In this document: piece by piece, positions 47,953-59,844 of the stretch | How positions within the stretch are numbered: position 1 is the stretch's first letter | Layout of the letters: every line of letters starts with the position of its first letter | NCBI RefSeq assembly: GCF_014898815.1 | Contig: NW_026515542.1 | Coordinates: 1 to 64,000, forward strand | DNA from: Panonychus citri | Taxonomy: Eukaryota; Arthropoda; Arachnida; Trombidiformes; Tetranychidae | DNA: 64,000 nucleotides | Reading direction: 5' to 3' | The notes under the pieces: generated by a model | The model's input: the letters and a program-made list of their open reading frames with translations, nothing else | The model's database searches: none | What the model was told of the DNA's origin: nothing | Position numbers and translations under genes: made by a program

Positions 47953-48361
47953 ATGCTTCCATTTGAAACTCCAACCATTTTTGAACGATTACCTAAACAA
48001 CTTTTCTCAGTACCAAAAGTTGTTTCCAATCAGAAGGATAAATTTGAATCCGATGAACTATTTCGTCGATTAAGGAGGTATGTTAAACATTATAAGTTAA
48101 TTAACTTCAAATCGATTGATTAATTGTCGTTATCACATTTTGTTTAGATTCGTTATGTTGGTTATAAAGATCGCCCTTTAGTTGAACGTCGACTAAGATT
48201 TCAAACTGGATGTCGAGAGGGAACAACAGATCTCGTAAGTTAATTAATACTAATTAACAATCATCAATCAGTTAATTATATATCATCAGATACTAATCAA
48301 TATAAACTTTTACCTTTCCACCAATCACCAGGTATTTATACCAACGGGAAAAAATCTATAA
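47953..48361 (+). pseudogene. CBFB: Core-binding factor beta fragment
   Basis: Three short exon-like blocks match the N-terminal part of CBF-beta (Drosophila Brother/Big brother). 47953..48077 contains VPKVVSNQKDKFESDELFRRL. 48148..48234 encodes IRYVGYKDRPLVERRLRFQTG and CREGTTDL. 48332..48361 encodes VFIPTGKNL and then a stop. In the family the match continues for more than 70 further residues, and a few residues before IRYVGYK are missing, so joining the first two blocks by GT-AG breaks the frame. Good splice sites remain. CBF-beta is the partner of Runt-domain transcription factors. This copy looks truncated, with a full copy expected elsewhere. Confidence 0.75.
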
Positions 48362-48728
48362 TTAGTGTTTAATTCATGTGTATTTACAATCAACAATCAA
48401 ATTTGATTATTACAAAGATTTCACTTTGGTTCAACTGCTCACCTTGATCATCATCATCATCTTACCTGCAAGTGATGCACTGATTTTTTTGTCTCAATGT
48501 ACAGTTAATAAAATGTTAATTATTATTATTATTTTTTTGCTTGATTATTTTGCTTACAATTTAATTAATTGTGGAATTGCCTTGATTGACCATTTAATAC
48601 ATTGACCATCCACTTTCCCACCCTGATAATCATCATCTCATCTAAATCTATTCCTTGATTCCTATTACTACCACCACCGATTTACTATTAATTACCACCT
48701 TGATTAGTTAACAATGATGATTAACAAT
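48362..48728. other. Spacer between relics
   Basis: No gene recognised. Open frames here are Ile-rich and random-looking. This is where further CBF-beta exons would be expected; I find none. Confidence 0.4.
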
Positions 48729-49015
48729 ATTTACCTGCTAATCCTGGTGATAGAATTAAATTGGAAAAGATAATGATGATTGGAAATGATAAATTAACTC
48801 TCGTTGGAAGACCTTTGCTAGATCGTAATTTGGTTCATGTGGAAGCGACAGTTATTGAAAAGACTCATAGTCACACTTTTATGGGCTTGGTGGCCAAAAA
48901 GCGTTCTCATCGTTTCCGTCGATATTATTTCCAACGTAAACCATTAACGATTTTGAGAGTTAATGGAATTTCTATTTGTCATCATATTAACGAATCACAT
49001 AGTTTTCTCCAATAA
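48729..49015 (+). pseudogene. MRPL21: Partial duplicate of MRPL21 (last 94 codons)
   Basis: From TTTACCTGCTAATCC to the stop codon this copy is nearly identical to 47114-47400, differing at only a few bases (RINEIRI becomes RVNGISI). It lacks the targeting exon and the first half of the ribosomal domain, so it should not make a working protein. The high identity points to a recent event or gene conversion. The copy lies directly upstream of the KNL1-like gene. Confidence 0.9.
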
Positions 49016-49265
49016 TCATTTTCATTTTCCTTCGAAATTAACTTAAAGCTTAAACTTCGCGCCGAAGCTCAGTTACTATGACGACCGATTCGCAACCGAA
49101 TTTTCAAATTTTGAAATAGTCAGTTGGTTTATAACTTTCGCTTTGTCAAACTACTTTTGCTTGTGATTAAATATTTCAATCAATTTATTTAGTAAATTTA
49201 ATTGTTACCATTCTAATTTTTGTGATTTTTGTCAAAAATTTGTTTTCCACTTTGTCGATATCAAT
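49016..49265 (+). promoter_or_regulatory. Promoter region of the KNL1-like gene
   Basis: Compared with its duplicate at 47401-47568, this copy holds about 85 extra bases (about 49023-49108) containing TTCGCGCC (49056-49063), an E2F-like site. The remainder is shared. The extra block has more G+C than its surroundings. Confidence 0.5.
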
Positions 49266-51597
49266 ATGTCACAAGAAATACCATCGATCCTTTCATGTTC
49301 TTTGTATCAACAAGTGAAGAAAAAGAAAAGAATTTCTTTTTCACAAAATATGGTTTTTCAAGAACTTTATGAAGATGGAACTACAAGAACGTATCATGAG
49401 AAAATCGCCGATGAGCTAACACCATCACTGGATGAGATGATGTTGACTCTGGAAGAATCTGATTCTGTCCATAACACTACGCTTTATGATTGTAATATGG
49501 TGATTTCTTTTACTTCACCATCACAATCGCCATCACAATCACCATCACAATCACCTTCACCATCGCCAGTCTCTTCACCCATCTTACCAACCAACTCGCC
49601 AACCTCATCAACTAACTCACCATCACCAGTCAACTTACCAACCAATTCACCATCACCATCAACATCACCATCACACACCACCTCACCAGTTAAGTTACCA
49701 ACCAACTCGCCAACCACTTCATCAATCATTTTACCAACTTCCTCGTCAACTAACTCACCATCACCATCACCAGCCAACTCACCAGTTAACTTACCAACCA
49801 CCTCGCCAACTAACTCACCATCACCGAACAAATCACCGACCAACTCACCATCAAACACAACCTTACCAACCAACTTACCATCACCATCACCAGTAAACTC
49901 ACCAACCACCTCGCCAACTAACTCACCATCACCATCGCCATCACACACCACCTCATCAGTTAACTTACCAACCACCTCACCCACTACCTTACCAGCCATC
50001 TCACCATCACCAGTCAATTTACCAGCTACCTCACCGAACAAATCACCAACCAACTCACCCTCACCATCAACATCAACATCGCCATCAATCACCACCTCAC
50101 CAGTTAAGTTACCAACCAACTCGCCAACCACTTCATCAATCATTTTACCAACTTCCTCGTCAACTAACTCACCATCACCATCACCAGCCAACTCACCAAT
50201 AAACTTGCCAACCACCTCACCATCACACACAACCTTACCAGCCAACTTACCCTCACCATCACCAGTAAACTTGACAACCTCCTCATCAACTAACTCACCA
50301 TCGCCATCACCATCACCATTACCCATCACCTCGCCAACCAACTCGCCATCACACACCACCTTACCAACTAATTCATCATCAATCAATTTACCAGCTCATT
50401 CTGCGAACACTTCGCTGATCTCTCTCAGTGATTCTGGATCAACAGAACAAAGCTCTTGTGCTTCAATTGAATTTTCTCGTAAAGATTATTCCACTTTCGA
50501 GAGCAGATATGACGACTCAATCCTTTTTTATGTTGATAAAAAATCAACTCTCGAATTGAGCTCAGAAGAAGAAGTTTCTCAACAAATCGAACACAACTCA
50601 ACCTTCGTTGGCTCTTTATTTGTTGATGATGTTTCGATGGTTGAAGATGAATCAACGAGTGGTGATGATGTTTTCAACTTTATTGATAACTCAATCTTCA
50701 CGAAAGTACCTGAAGCTAATATAGATCTTTCATTAATCGATCCAAGATTCCACAAGTTTGTCGTTATATTAGATCACGATGGTGCCGTTTTGAAATTTAT
50801 GAACGGAAATTTTCTCATTCATTTAAAATATTCGGTATCCAATATTGACACTGCCGAAGTTAAATTGGAAGACATCACAATTGAATCTTGTATTGATAAG
50901 AAAATCAACTCTCAAGGATTAGCCCAATTAAGTGAATATAGTGTTCATCATTTAACTAAATCAGATGATAAATTGATTCGTTTAATCAAGAAGACAGTGG
51001 CCATTAAATTCGACCAGTTCAAGAAACAAAAAGGAACAACAACAGCCTTATTGTCAACGATCATTAATGATCTTCAAAAGATTTTCCATCAAATTGCAGC
51101 TCTTTTTGTTGATCTGCTTAATGTTTGTCGTTTTCATGAATGGAAAATCATAAACGCCAATATTGCTAATTTTGAGTAAGTATTCAAAATTGATTTTCGA
51201 TTCGATTGTTTTTTCCAATTCAGTTTTAACAATATAAATCTTATTTTCACAGGATCTCTTTTGAAATCAAAGGTCTGAGATACTCTCTTTGGCTTATTTT
51301 GTGCTTCGATCTCCTAAATTATCCAAATGACACGATTAAAGTTAAATTCGGTATTCACAAAGCTGATCTCAAACTTTACCCGTAAGTAAATTTATTTTGA
51401 TTTATATACTTTGATTGTAATAAATATTAATATTGTTCTAATTTTTCAGGTATCATCTTTTTCATAAAAAGATTAGATCAGTTCCCTCTGGATCCTATAA
51501 ATACATTGGTCAAATAGTTGAAACGGCCAAAAAGTTCATCTTCGATTGGCGAAGTGGTCATAAGTCAAAGGCTATTAGACTCTCTATCAGACATTAG
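49266..51597 (+). CDS. KNL1: KNL1/Spc105-like kinetochore scaffold (tentative)
   Basis: CDS join(49266..51175, 51253..51381, 51450..51597), 728 residues, in frame throughout. The N terminus has SIL at residues 7-9 and KRISF at 21-25, matching the SILK then RVxF order of protein phosphatase 1 docking motifs in KNL1. Residues about 80-380 are Ser-Pro/Thr-Asn repeats with a long internal duplication. The C-terminal 250 residues resemble the tandem RWD region of KNL1 in pattern: LKFMNGNFLIHLKYSV, a helix ending FVDLLNVCRFHEW, then ISFEIKGLRYSLWLILCF, YPNDTIKVKF, and IRSVPSGSYKYIGQIVETAK. KNL1 links centromeres to microtubules and recruits checkpoint proteins and PP1. I see no clear MELT repeats. 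Identification rests on recalled family pattern, so moderate confidence. Confidence 0.55.
49485..50385 (+). repeat. Ser-Pro-Thr-Asn coding repeat region
   Basis: Imperfect repeats of about 12-15 bases (ACCAACTCACCATCACC type) inside the KNL1-like gene, with a longer duplicated block (TTSPVKLPTNSPTTSSIILP occurs twice). The reverse strand is open for 300 codons purely because of composition. Confidence 0.85.
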
Positions 51598-51788
51598 CAT
51601 GTCCAATCCACAACCGATATTGGTATCACCATTATTATACTCTCATAAATCTTACCATCAATGTTATTCCAAATAATAAATGTATTCACCAACCAAACCA
51701 TAAATAAATCCAACAATTAAGTGAATCACCATAACAATTGCTATCAATCCACCACCAGCAGAAGTGATGATTGTTGTTATTTGTTGAT

Positions 51789-52259
51789 CTATTGATAGAT
51801 CAGCAAACGTTTTTTAACGTAACAATTACCAGAGTTAGTTAATGATAAATTGACTGACGATTCGCAAATATGATAACAATCACCAAGAGTCGTTATTGGT
51901 TCATCGATTGGAAAAACCTTCTCATGATTAGTTTTCAATTTGTATTCGGAAAACAATTTACTAAAGAGTAACTTTGATTCGGTTGATTGTTCACTTTCAT
52001 CCGAATAGATGACATTGGTCACTTGGAATTTGAACATTTTCGACTTATCGTCCATTGGTCCAACCATGAACGGTCTATTCTGCGCTCGGTTAATCAACAC
52101 ATCGTGTAAAGATTTCAATGGAAATTCATTAACTAAATCACGTAAATCACCAACTGGGTGACTGTAAATTTCACACGAAATTAAATCATTTCCAGTAGAT
52201 TTCAATGATTTAACATCATCAACCGGCGATTTTTCGAGGAACGAAACAATTAGAGTGAA
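51789..52259 (-). other. Unassigned minus-strand open frame, no start codon
   Basis: An open frame of about 157 codons without an ATG near its start, bounded upstream by TAA. Its first residues FTLIVSFLEKSPVDDVKS could be the end of a leader or an internal exon. The body contains four Cys, NEFPLKSLHDVLINRAQNRPFMVG, and CYHICESSVNLSL. It may be a last exon lacking a recognisable first exon, or a relic. No family recognised. Confidence 0.35.
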
Positions 52260-52712
52260 TTAGAAAATCAGAAGAAACGAAAACTTTCAAATAAATAGAT
52301 TCTGAATTCGATCACCGATATAAATTCAGAAAATTAAGTTCTTATCGATTTTTGTTTGATTATTTTTCCCGCTTTTGGATTTGTGGTTTTCACTAATTAA
52401 ACTCAATAAGTGATTATAAAGTGATCGGTTTAATCGAGGAAAAGGTAAATGTACAATTGTAAAGGTGAAAACTTTTATTTAGAATCAGAAAATTGGATTG
52501 AATTTATTTTCTCTTTTAAATTTATTCCATTTTCAGGTAATCATCTATTTCAACAATTAACTGTTTATCTCAATGTTTTCTTCTGTTCAGGTTGATTTGC
52601 TTTCGATGCGGAAAAAACTGTCCATAGATTACCAATGATCGAATCGAATCGAATCAACTTGTTGGTGTTTCCCTGATTCTTTGTTTTGGTTTTTTCTTCT
52701 CTTTTTCGCTTT
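52260..52712. other. Intergenic, nothing recognised
   Basis: AT-rich sequence with no exon recognised; it should include the NPC2-like gene 3' UTR. Confidence 0.4.
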
Positions 52713-53294
52713 CTAATTATCTTTCACTCGAAGTGAGAATGCAGCGCAGCCCAAATTACGACGATCTTGGTCATAAATACTCACGAAAAGGTCAATATTT
52801 GCGGGCGGTCGATCGGAAAGCCTTAAACTTGGGTGAATACAACGAATGTCATTCGCTCGAATCTTACATTTGCTCGAATTACAATTTGGTGGTTGAAGTG
52901 TATAAGTCGACAAAGATTTGGTTGTACCATATTCGTAGCTTCGAGCATCTATTTGAACCTGGAAGTGACTTACAGTCTCATCTGTAGATTGGAATGAAAA
53001 TTTCACAATTAAAGATCTAAGGAATCAGCGAAAATTAATCAATAATTACCTAATATGATCTCCATCTCAAAATCAAGATTCTTCTGTGAACTAAAGACGC
53101 AAGGTTGTTGTCGACATCCCAAGATCACAATTGAACGGAAAATGGAATCACTTCTTGGATTACCTTTGATTAGAGAAAACGAGTTAATTGTTGTAATGAT
53201 TAACATCTTAATTCTTACCACAATCATTATATTTAACTTGGATTCCATTGGCAGAGACAAACAATCCCAATAATGATAAAACAATCGCGATCAT
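52713..53294 (-). CDS. NPC2-like ML-domain secreted protein
   Basis: CDS complement(join(52713..52981, 53050..53163, 53219..53294)), 152 residues. Exon 1 encodes a signal peptide MIAIVLSLLGLFVSANG. The mature part starts IQVKYNDCGNPRSDSIFRSI and continues VILGCRQQPCVFSSQKNLDFEMEI, the first ML-domain strands with the conserved DCG and PC cysteines. The C terminus has NIDLFVSIYDQDRRNLGCAAFSLRV, corresponding to the last strands with a Cys. Length is typical of NPC2. ML proteins bind lipids such as sterols in a beta sandwich; arthropods have expanded sets, some proposed as carriers of semiochemicals. It is head to head with a second ML-type gene. Confidence 0.82.
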
Positions 53295-53749
53295 AATTGA
53301 TTAATTATTTGTTTCTTAACTTAAAGAGAATCAATTGTTAACAATTAGTTTCTTAATCAAATTGAATACTTGTTGTTAGCGTTTTAATTGTCATAATCAT
53401 GAAACAAACGATTGAACCAACACATTTAATGTTAATTAATTAATTAGCATCTGTAGTTCCTTTAAATTAATGGTAATCAACGGGTTTGAATACAGATCAT
53501 TGTCCCGATTAATTAGAAATCTGTACACAATTTAATTTAATTAATTCGGCCTCGTAATCCACAAGTGGTTTCCAGTGATTAGTTAATCATCAATTTAAAT
53601 CAATTCGTAAATGTGTTAACCAAACCACTGATGAAAACAAAAAGAGATCAACACAATCATGTAATTAATTAAAGTTTATTAACGAATCAGAGCTTAATCA
53701 AGAAGTCTAATTGTAAATCAAACAAGTTAATTGCAATTAAAAGTTAAAA
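53295..53749. promoter_or_regulatory. Shared 5' region of two divergent NPC2-like genes
   Basis: A 455-base AT-rich gap between two divergent starts. No specific element recognised, but any control sequences for both genes should be here. Confidence 0.45.
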
Positions 53750-54586
53750 ATGATCAAACCATCAGAATCAATTTTCCTAATAATTAATGGATTCCTAATC
53801 ATTGGCTTGGTAACTTCATTAACCATAAGGGATTTAAGGCCTTGTCCAAACACAGGTAAATTTTAACCCGACAATTAAATCATCAACAATCAAGAAGTAA
53901 TTAAATTACCTCTTTAATTGGATTTTATTTAGCTGCTCCATTGTTAAATTCAGTTGTCGCAATTAACTGTACAGAGGAACCATGTTTCTTTGGCAAAGTT
54001 AATGGTCTCTCATTTCAATTCATTCTAACACCAGGTAAGTAATTAGTTTAATTGTCTAAAATATTTCCAATTAAGAATAATATTGAAACTTTGCTCTTTA
54101 ATTGTAGACAAATCGGTATCAGCGGTGAATCTGCAGTTAACTGCCGTCGATGGTTATGGAAACAACTACGACATCGATACTGTCCAACGAACTACTTGTG
54201 CCGATAACAGTAATTACTGTGAATTAGAGGCCAATGTCCCTCGATGTTTTTCCGCTGGTGTCCGTCGTCGTTATCTACCTGATGATGATCGTACCGATTA
54301 CTTTACCTTTCAAGCTCGATTTACCGATTCAAGGGGCTACTGTGTGGCCTGTAGCCGCTTCCTTTTAAACACTTACATCAGATACACCAGAGAAACATAT
54401 GATTACACAACGACCACACCTCGACCTTACATCAACAATCAACAAGGAAACATTTATGGGACAACATCCCGACCGATCTACACGACCGCTAAACCCTATC
54501 AGCCCCAGTCCACTTATATTGGCCTAGAAAACGCCCGACCGATTGGTTCATCTTTCACATTTGATAAAAATATCATCGATAATTAA
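53750..54586 (+). CDS. NPC2-like ML-domain protein with Thr/Pro/Tyr tail
   Basis: CDS join(53750..53855, 53933..54034, 54108..54586), 228 residues. The leader is MIKPSESIFLIINGFLIIGLVTS. The ML-type part has LRPCPN, VVAINCTEEPCFFGKVNGLSFQF and later Cys-containing strands (TTCADNSNYCELEANVPRCF, GYCVACSRFLLNTYI), matching the cysteine layout of the neighbour. Exon number and intron phases are also the same as the neighbour's, supporting common origin. After the domain there is an extra tail of about 60 residues rich in Thr, Pro and Tyr (TTTTPRPYINNQQ), which is unusual for NPC2 and could carry O-glycans. Confidence 0.72.
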
Positions 54587-55839
54587 TTGGCTGATTATCA
54601 ACAATCAATTTCAACAAATTGCGAAACAGTTTTCCCTCTTACTCCTTTAATTTGTCAATCAAAATTAAACCTTCTTAACTTGATAATCCTGATGATCGAT
54701 TATCCTTGAATCAAATTATCATCAATTATTATTATTATTTAATCAGTTAATTGCCTCTGACCATTATGAGTACAGTTAAACTGAGAATTAAGTTTCAATT
54801 TAAGTGTCTATGATAATCGTTACAATTAATAATCTATTAATACATGTAATTCAATTTTCTAGAATAAAAGTAAAACTTGACCAATCAAATTAACGAAAAG
54901 TATATTAACCTTTTTGTTTACTTTTACAATTAACTACATAACTATTACGAATAATAGTTAATTGTATGGTTTAAATAAAAAATGAATCGATTTCAATTTG
55001 ATTGAGAAATTGAATCAATCAATTTCTCAAGGGTAGAAAATTGAATCAAAAGATGAAACGAATCAAGGACTAATTGTAAATTCTATGGATAATAAACCGG
55101 CTTAAAAGTTTTTCGTACAATTTAATCAACAATTGCTCTAAGGTAAATTACTAGACTTTTATGATGATGATGATTAGAATTATAATAACAGTGTCCGAGT
55201 ACAATGTTTAGGCTATTTTGAGTTCGATGAGTTTTTTGTTTCAGAGAAAACAATTGACCTTCATAGATTTCAAGTTCAAATGTACTGTGTAAGTGTAAGT
55301 ATACCTGTACCTGAGTAAACAGGTAAATTAATTATCTCCCTCTATCTCTTTGGCTCCCTCCTTAGGACTGATTGATTTGTCTGTGGGAGAAAATTTTAAT
55401 TGTTGGTTGTAACAATTTATGTGATTTTTAATCTGTTTACATTTTTGTTTTTAATATAAGAAATTAGATTTAATTTAATGATAATAATTTAAAAACTTGA
55501 CATAATCGTAGTATTAAATGTAGAGATGCTTTTAAATTATCAATTTACCTGATTGTTTGAAGTTTGTTGTTGTTGTTGTTCAAGCTTTAAAATGTAACAG
55601 GTTAAATCTATGGTAAATTGTGTAAATTGATTTGATTGTAATAATTGATTGGTAAAATTGTAAACAAAAATAATTTGATTGTAAATTGATTCCTTTCTCT
55701 GGTATTAATTTGTTTCTTGATTTCAATTGGGTTTACCCTAAGTGTTCATGTTTTTGTTTTCTTACTTATTGTAAATATTGTAAAACTGAAATTAGATTGT
55801 AAATGTTAATCTATAATCTAAATTGTTTGAAATTACAAT
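54587..55839. other. Intergenic, nothing recognised
   Basis: AT-rich sequence between convergent genes; no exon or RNA gene recognised. It includes a 3' UTR with AATAAAAG near 54863. Confidence 0.4.
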
Positions 55840-58673
55840 TTATGCAAAATGAATCTCAGCTTTACGTCGTTTCGCCCTGTGGTCAATTGAAAAGGACGAG
55901 GTTGGTGAGTCCGCTTTATATCCTGAATATCTTTCATCGTACAGATCCATAAAAGGTTGAACTACATCGAATATTTTATTTTCCCTAAGTAATTGAGTAG
56001 CAGCATCAATGTCCGGAGCCATGAATCTATCTTTATCCCATGGTCTGTGAAAATGAATCAATTGGAGAGAGGAAAAAAGTTAACTCAAAATTGATTGTAT
56101 TGAAATCTCTTGGCAAATTATTATGTAAACTTACTTGACAACATCTCGAACCAATGCATAAACGGCTTCTAATGGTTTTGTTGATTTAAGTGGCCTGAGG
56201 AATTCGATCGCCTGACATGCAGCTAAAAGTTCAATGGCGATTACTCTTTCAACATTTTCTACAACGGTAAGTGCTTTTCTAGCAGCATATCCACCCATTG
56301 ATACATGATCTTCAGTTCCAGCAGAGGTTGACAATGAATCAACTGAAGCCGGGTGACATAATACTTTGTTTTCTGAAACTAATTGTGATGATAAGAATCA
56401 AGATTAGATGAGATTAATTTATGTTTATCAGGAGGAAATGTAAGAGCAAAGATCCACAGATTGAGAAAAAAAAATTACGCACATAGAAAGTGATCAAAAT
56501 AGTTGATTAGATTGTTCGATAGAAATAATAATCAATTTCAACGATAATTAGATATTGATGGTGATTATAATTTTCTTTTATACTTGTTAAGAGTCCTCTT
56601 TTTGTAATCAATGTAATTGAACTCACAAATTAATAGTTAATTGTTTTGTTTTTCTAATTTAGTTAATTACTGTTAAAAAAAACTACAAAAAAAAATCAAG
56701 ATTTTCTTGTCCATGTAATTTCCTATCATTGTGTTTGGTTTGGCACAGTTTTCATTATGAAATTTAATTTGTGGTAATTAAATAAGATTATTTCATCATT
56801 ATAATAGCAATAAAGATAAAATCATTCTATATAATCAAAATTGTTGATGGAAAAATAAGATTATCTTTAGGTCTACATTAAAAAACAGGTCTACATAATC
56901 ACTTTTGCGTATTAATGTCGCAGATTGCTGATCAATCAGATTGTTCATAATATCACATGGGAAAAACCTCAAAGTAATCATAATAGTTAAGTAGTGATTT
57001 AATACAGTGTATGTATACATCACAACTTAACTAATAATATAAAATGTATAATAAAAATATGATTCAGTATTTTCTATGTCTAGAATAGTAAAATTTTGCC
57101 ATTGATAAAAAATTAGCTCATTTAATTGGATTGATAACTCACACTACTGGTGTTAAAAAATATAACTTGCACATAAAATTAATCATTAACACCTCAAAAA
57201 AAAAGTGTTAATGATAAAAATCAAAGAAGATTTTGTGGAAATGATAATAATGATAATTTAGTTGCTAAGAAAAACGAACGACTTACCCAAGGCTGCAGCG
57301 GTACAATGAGCAATCATAAATCCAGAATTTAATCCACCATTTTCAACCAGAAAAGCCGGAAGACCGGATAAAGCAGGATTAACCAATCTTTCAATCCGTC
57401 TTTCTGACATTGCCGCTAATTCATGAACTCCAATTGTTAAATAATCTAATACTTTGGCAGGATATTCACCGTGAAAATTACCTCCAGAGATAATTTCAGA
57501 TCTTTCTGGGAAAACAAGCGGATTATCTGTAGCCGAATTCATCTCGGTAGTGATAACATCTTTGACAAAAGTAATAGTATCATGAACAATACCATGAACT
57601 TGGGGACAACAACGAATCGTATAAGCATCTTGAACACGATCACAAAATCTATGAGACTCGGCGATTTCTGATGGATGAATATCAGAGTGTAAAAGAGATC
57701 GAAGTCGCTTGGCAACCATAATTTGACCTCGATGAGGACGAATACGATGAATGTCAGCATCAAATGCACGAGAAGTACCTTTTAGAACCTCAAGAGATAA
57801 AGCAGCAACTATGTCAGCCTGAAGAGCAATACTGGCAGACATTTCAACCGCTTCAGCACCAAGTGAAGTAATTAATTGGGTTCCATTGAGTAAAGCTAAA
57901 CCCTCTTTAGCCTTTAACCTGATTGGTTTAAGATCATGTGTTTCAAGAACATGGGAAGCATTTGCCCAACCAGTTTCAGGTGACCACATTTGACCCTCAC
58001 CTAACATACCCAATGCTAGATGAGCCAATGGCGCTAAATCACCAGAAGCACCGACTGTACCCTTTTCGGGTACCCATGAGAGACATGAGGCATTGAAAGC
58101 GTCAATTAATTGTCTCAATGTTTCCAAAGAGATACCAGAATGTCCTTTGGAAAGAACATTGATTCGTAAAGCAAGTAACCTTCTAACCCTATCAGGTGTA
58201 AGTGGATTACCAACACCGGCAGCATGACTACGGACCAGATTTAACTGTAACTGTTCAAGACAATCGTTTGGTATCACCTTGTTAGCAAATTTACCAAATC
58301 CAGTGTTAACACCATAGGCAACCTTATTCTCTTTCAAAATAGATTCTAAAAGATCACGACCTTTTTTTACTTTAATTTCAGCCTCAGAAGTCAAACGAAC
58401 CTTCAAACGGCCATAACCAATCTCAAGTAAATCACTAGTCTCAAGACTTTCACCATCCAATAAAACGTATTTCTAGAAGAGAGAACAAACAAAAGCAATT
58501 CAATAACAGACAAAGATGGAGGGAGAACAAAAAATTGACCAAATTGAGACAAATAAAAGAATTAATTTAGAATAGAAAAATGAAAGAGTCAAAGTTGATT
58601 TTTGAAAAAAGCAAAGAAACCAAATTAAAAAAGATACAATTATTGAATTAAAATCTTTTTAATTACTCACCAT
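55840..58673 (-). CDS. HAL: Histidine ammonia-lyase
   Basis: CDS complement(join(55840..56044, 56135..56378, 57287..58472, 58671..58673)), 545 residues. The start codon alone forms the first coding exon. YGVNTGFGKFA, VGASGDLAPLAHLALG (the Ala-Ser-Gly triad that forms the MIO cofactor), GLALLNGTQ, SSGDN-region equivalent NSATDNPLVF, SGGNFHGEYPA, GLNSGFMIAHCTAAALVSENK and STSAGTEDHVSMG are all present, so the catalytic set looks complete. It deaminates histidine to urocanate, the first step of histidine breakdown. The vertebrate N-terminal extension of about 100 residues is absent; the protein begins at KYVLLDGESL, as in shorter forms. The third intron is about 900 bases, ten times the local norm. 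Confidence 0.97.
56379..57286 (-). other. Large intron of HAL
   Basis: About 908 bases, AT-rich; no nested gene, transposon end or RNA recognised. Confidence 0.7.
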
Positions 58674-59844
58674 TTCCGAATAAATTGTATTAAGCTGATA
58701 CTTAATTACAAGAAAAAAACAAATTAATTAGAGAAAATTACAATTGAATAAGAAAAAAAAGATGCTAAAAGATTTTAATTACTTCACTTGGAGAAAAGGA
58801 TTCAACTAATTGAGAGAAAAATGAAAGAACAAAATTTAAATCAAATTCTATGTAGGTGTCGCTCCGAACTCTCTTCTTTTTCGCAATCAACAGTTTGTTA
58901 ATTTTTCTTTTCAAATGGAATTAAATTTAATTGCTCACAATCAATTTAACTATTTTCGAATTTTTTTTCTATTAAATCAATAGTAACGATTAAATTGTTC
59001 TCTATGGTCGATTTGGATAATTAACCACAATCGATTGTAACTATTTTCCTTTTCTCTCTTTGTTTACTCTAACCAATACTCTTAATTAATAAACAAAGTA
59101 ATTAAAGATTTTGAATCCAGATTAATTTAGGCACTTGATTTAGTTAATTAGTGGACAGATTTCGATTTGTCTAATTGATTAGTTAATTTCCGTCATCTTT
59201 TTATTTCTCTCACTTGGTTTATTATTCTTGAGTTGATCAACTGATGAAACAGCAAAAAACTTTACAATCGTAAAGTTTTCCAAGTAATTAACTTAATTGC
59301 TGTTGGTCAATCGTCTCAATTAGCTCCATAAATTTAAAAGGTAAATCCTTTTGCAATATTATTTTATTGTTAATCTTTTAATCTTAAGGTGAATTTGTTT
59401 GTATAATAATTTGCAAAGTTTTCTTGTTTCACCTTAATTGTTGCAACAAAAATTTAAGGATTAAAAGATTATGAGGGATAGAGATTAAGTTAATTGTCTT
59501 CTCTCCCCAAAATCACTCTATCACTTGTTAACGATCAATAATAACCATAGAATTTAATTTACCTCATCATCACCTTTCACCTTCACCTATTTACCTTTAA
59601 ATCACTTCACTGATTAATACAGACAATCAGTTAATCATCAGTGACATCAATGTCTCTCTCTCTCTTTTCATAATTCGCTCTCAATATTAGATTAATTATC
59701 TTTTCTATTAATTTGATTGGTAAAGATTTACTAATTAAAACAAAGAAAAAGAGACAGAGAAAATGAAAGAGAAAGATAAATGAGAGAGAATGGGAGAGAT
59801 AGAGAGAGTCATTGATTAAGGTTAATTTACCTGATTCTCAATCA
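58674..59844. promoter_or_regulatory. Divergent 5' region of HAL and the NEK9-like kinase
   Basis: The HAL side (58740-58900) contains TGTAGGTGTCGCTCCGAAC, a CTCF-like word. About 150 bases around it are duplicated, in the same orientation, at 63380-63540. The NEK side has GA-rich sequence (59745-59810) just before the start. Nothing else recognised. Confidence 0.5.

Noticed and set aside
49484..50386. 300-codon minus-strand frame (Gly-Glu-Val-Asp repeats)
   Set aside because: It is the antisense of the Ser-Pro-Thr repeat in the KNL1-like gene; no start context, promoter or similarity.
52733..53273. Plus-strand frames opposite the NPC2-like gene
   Set aside because: They are antisense shadows of real exons with a signal peptide and ML-domain cysteines on the minus strand.
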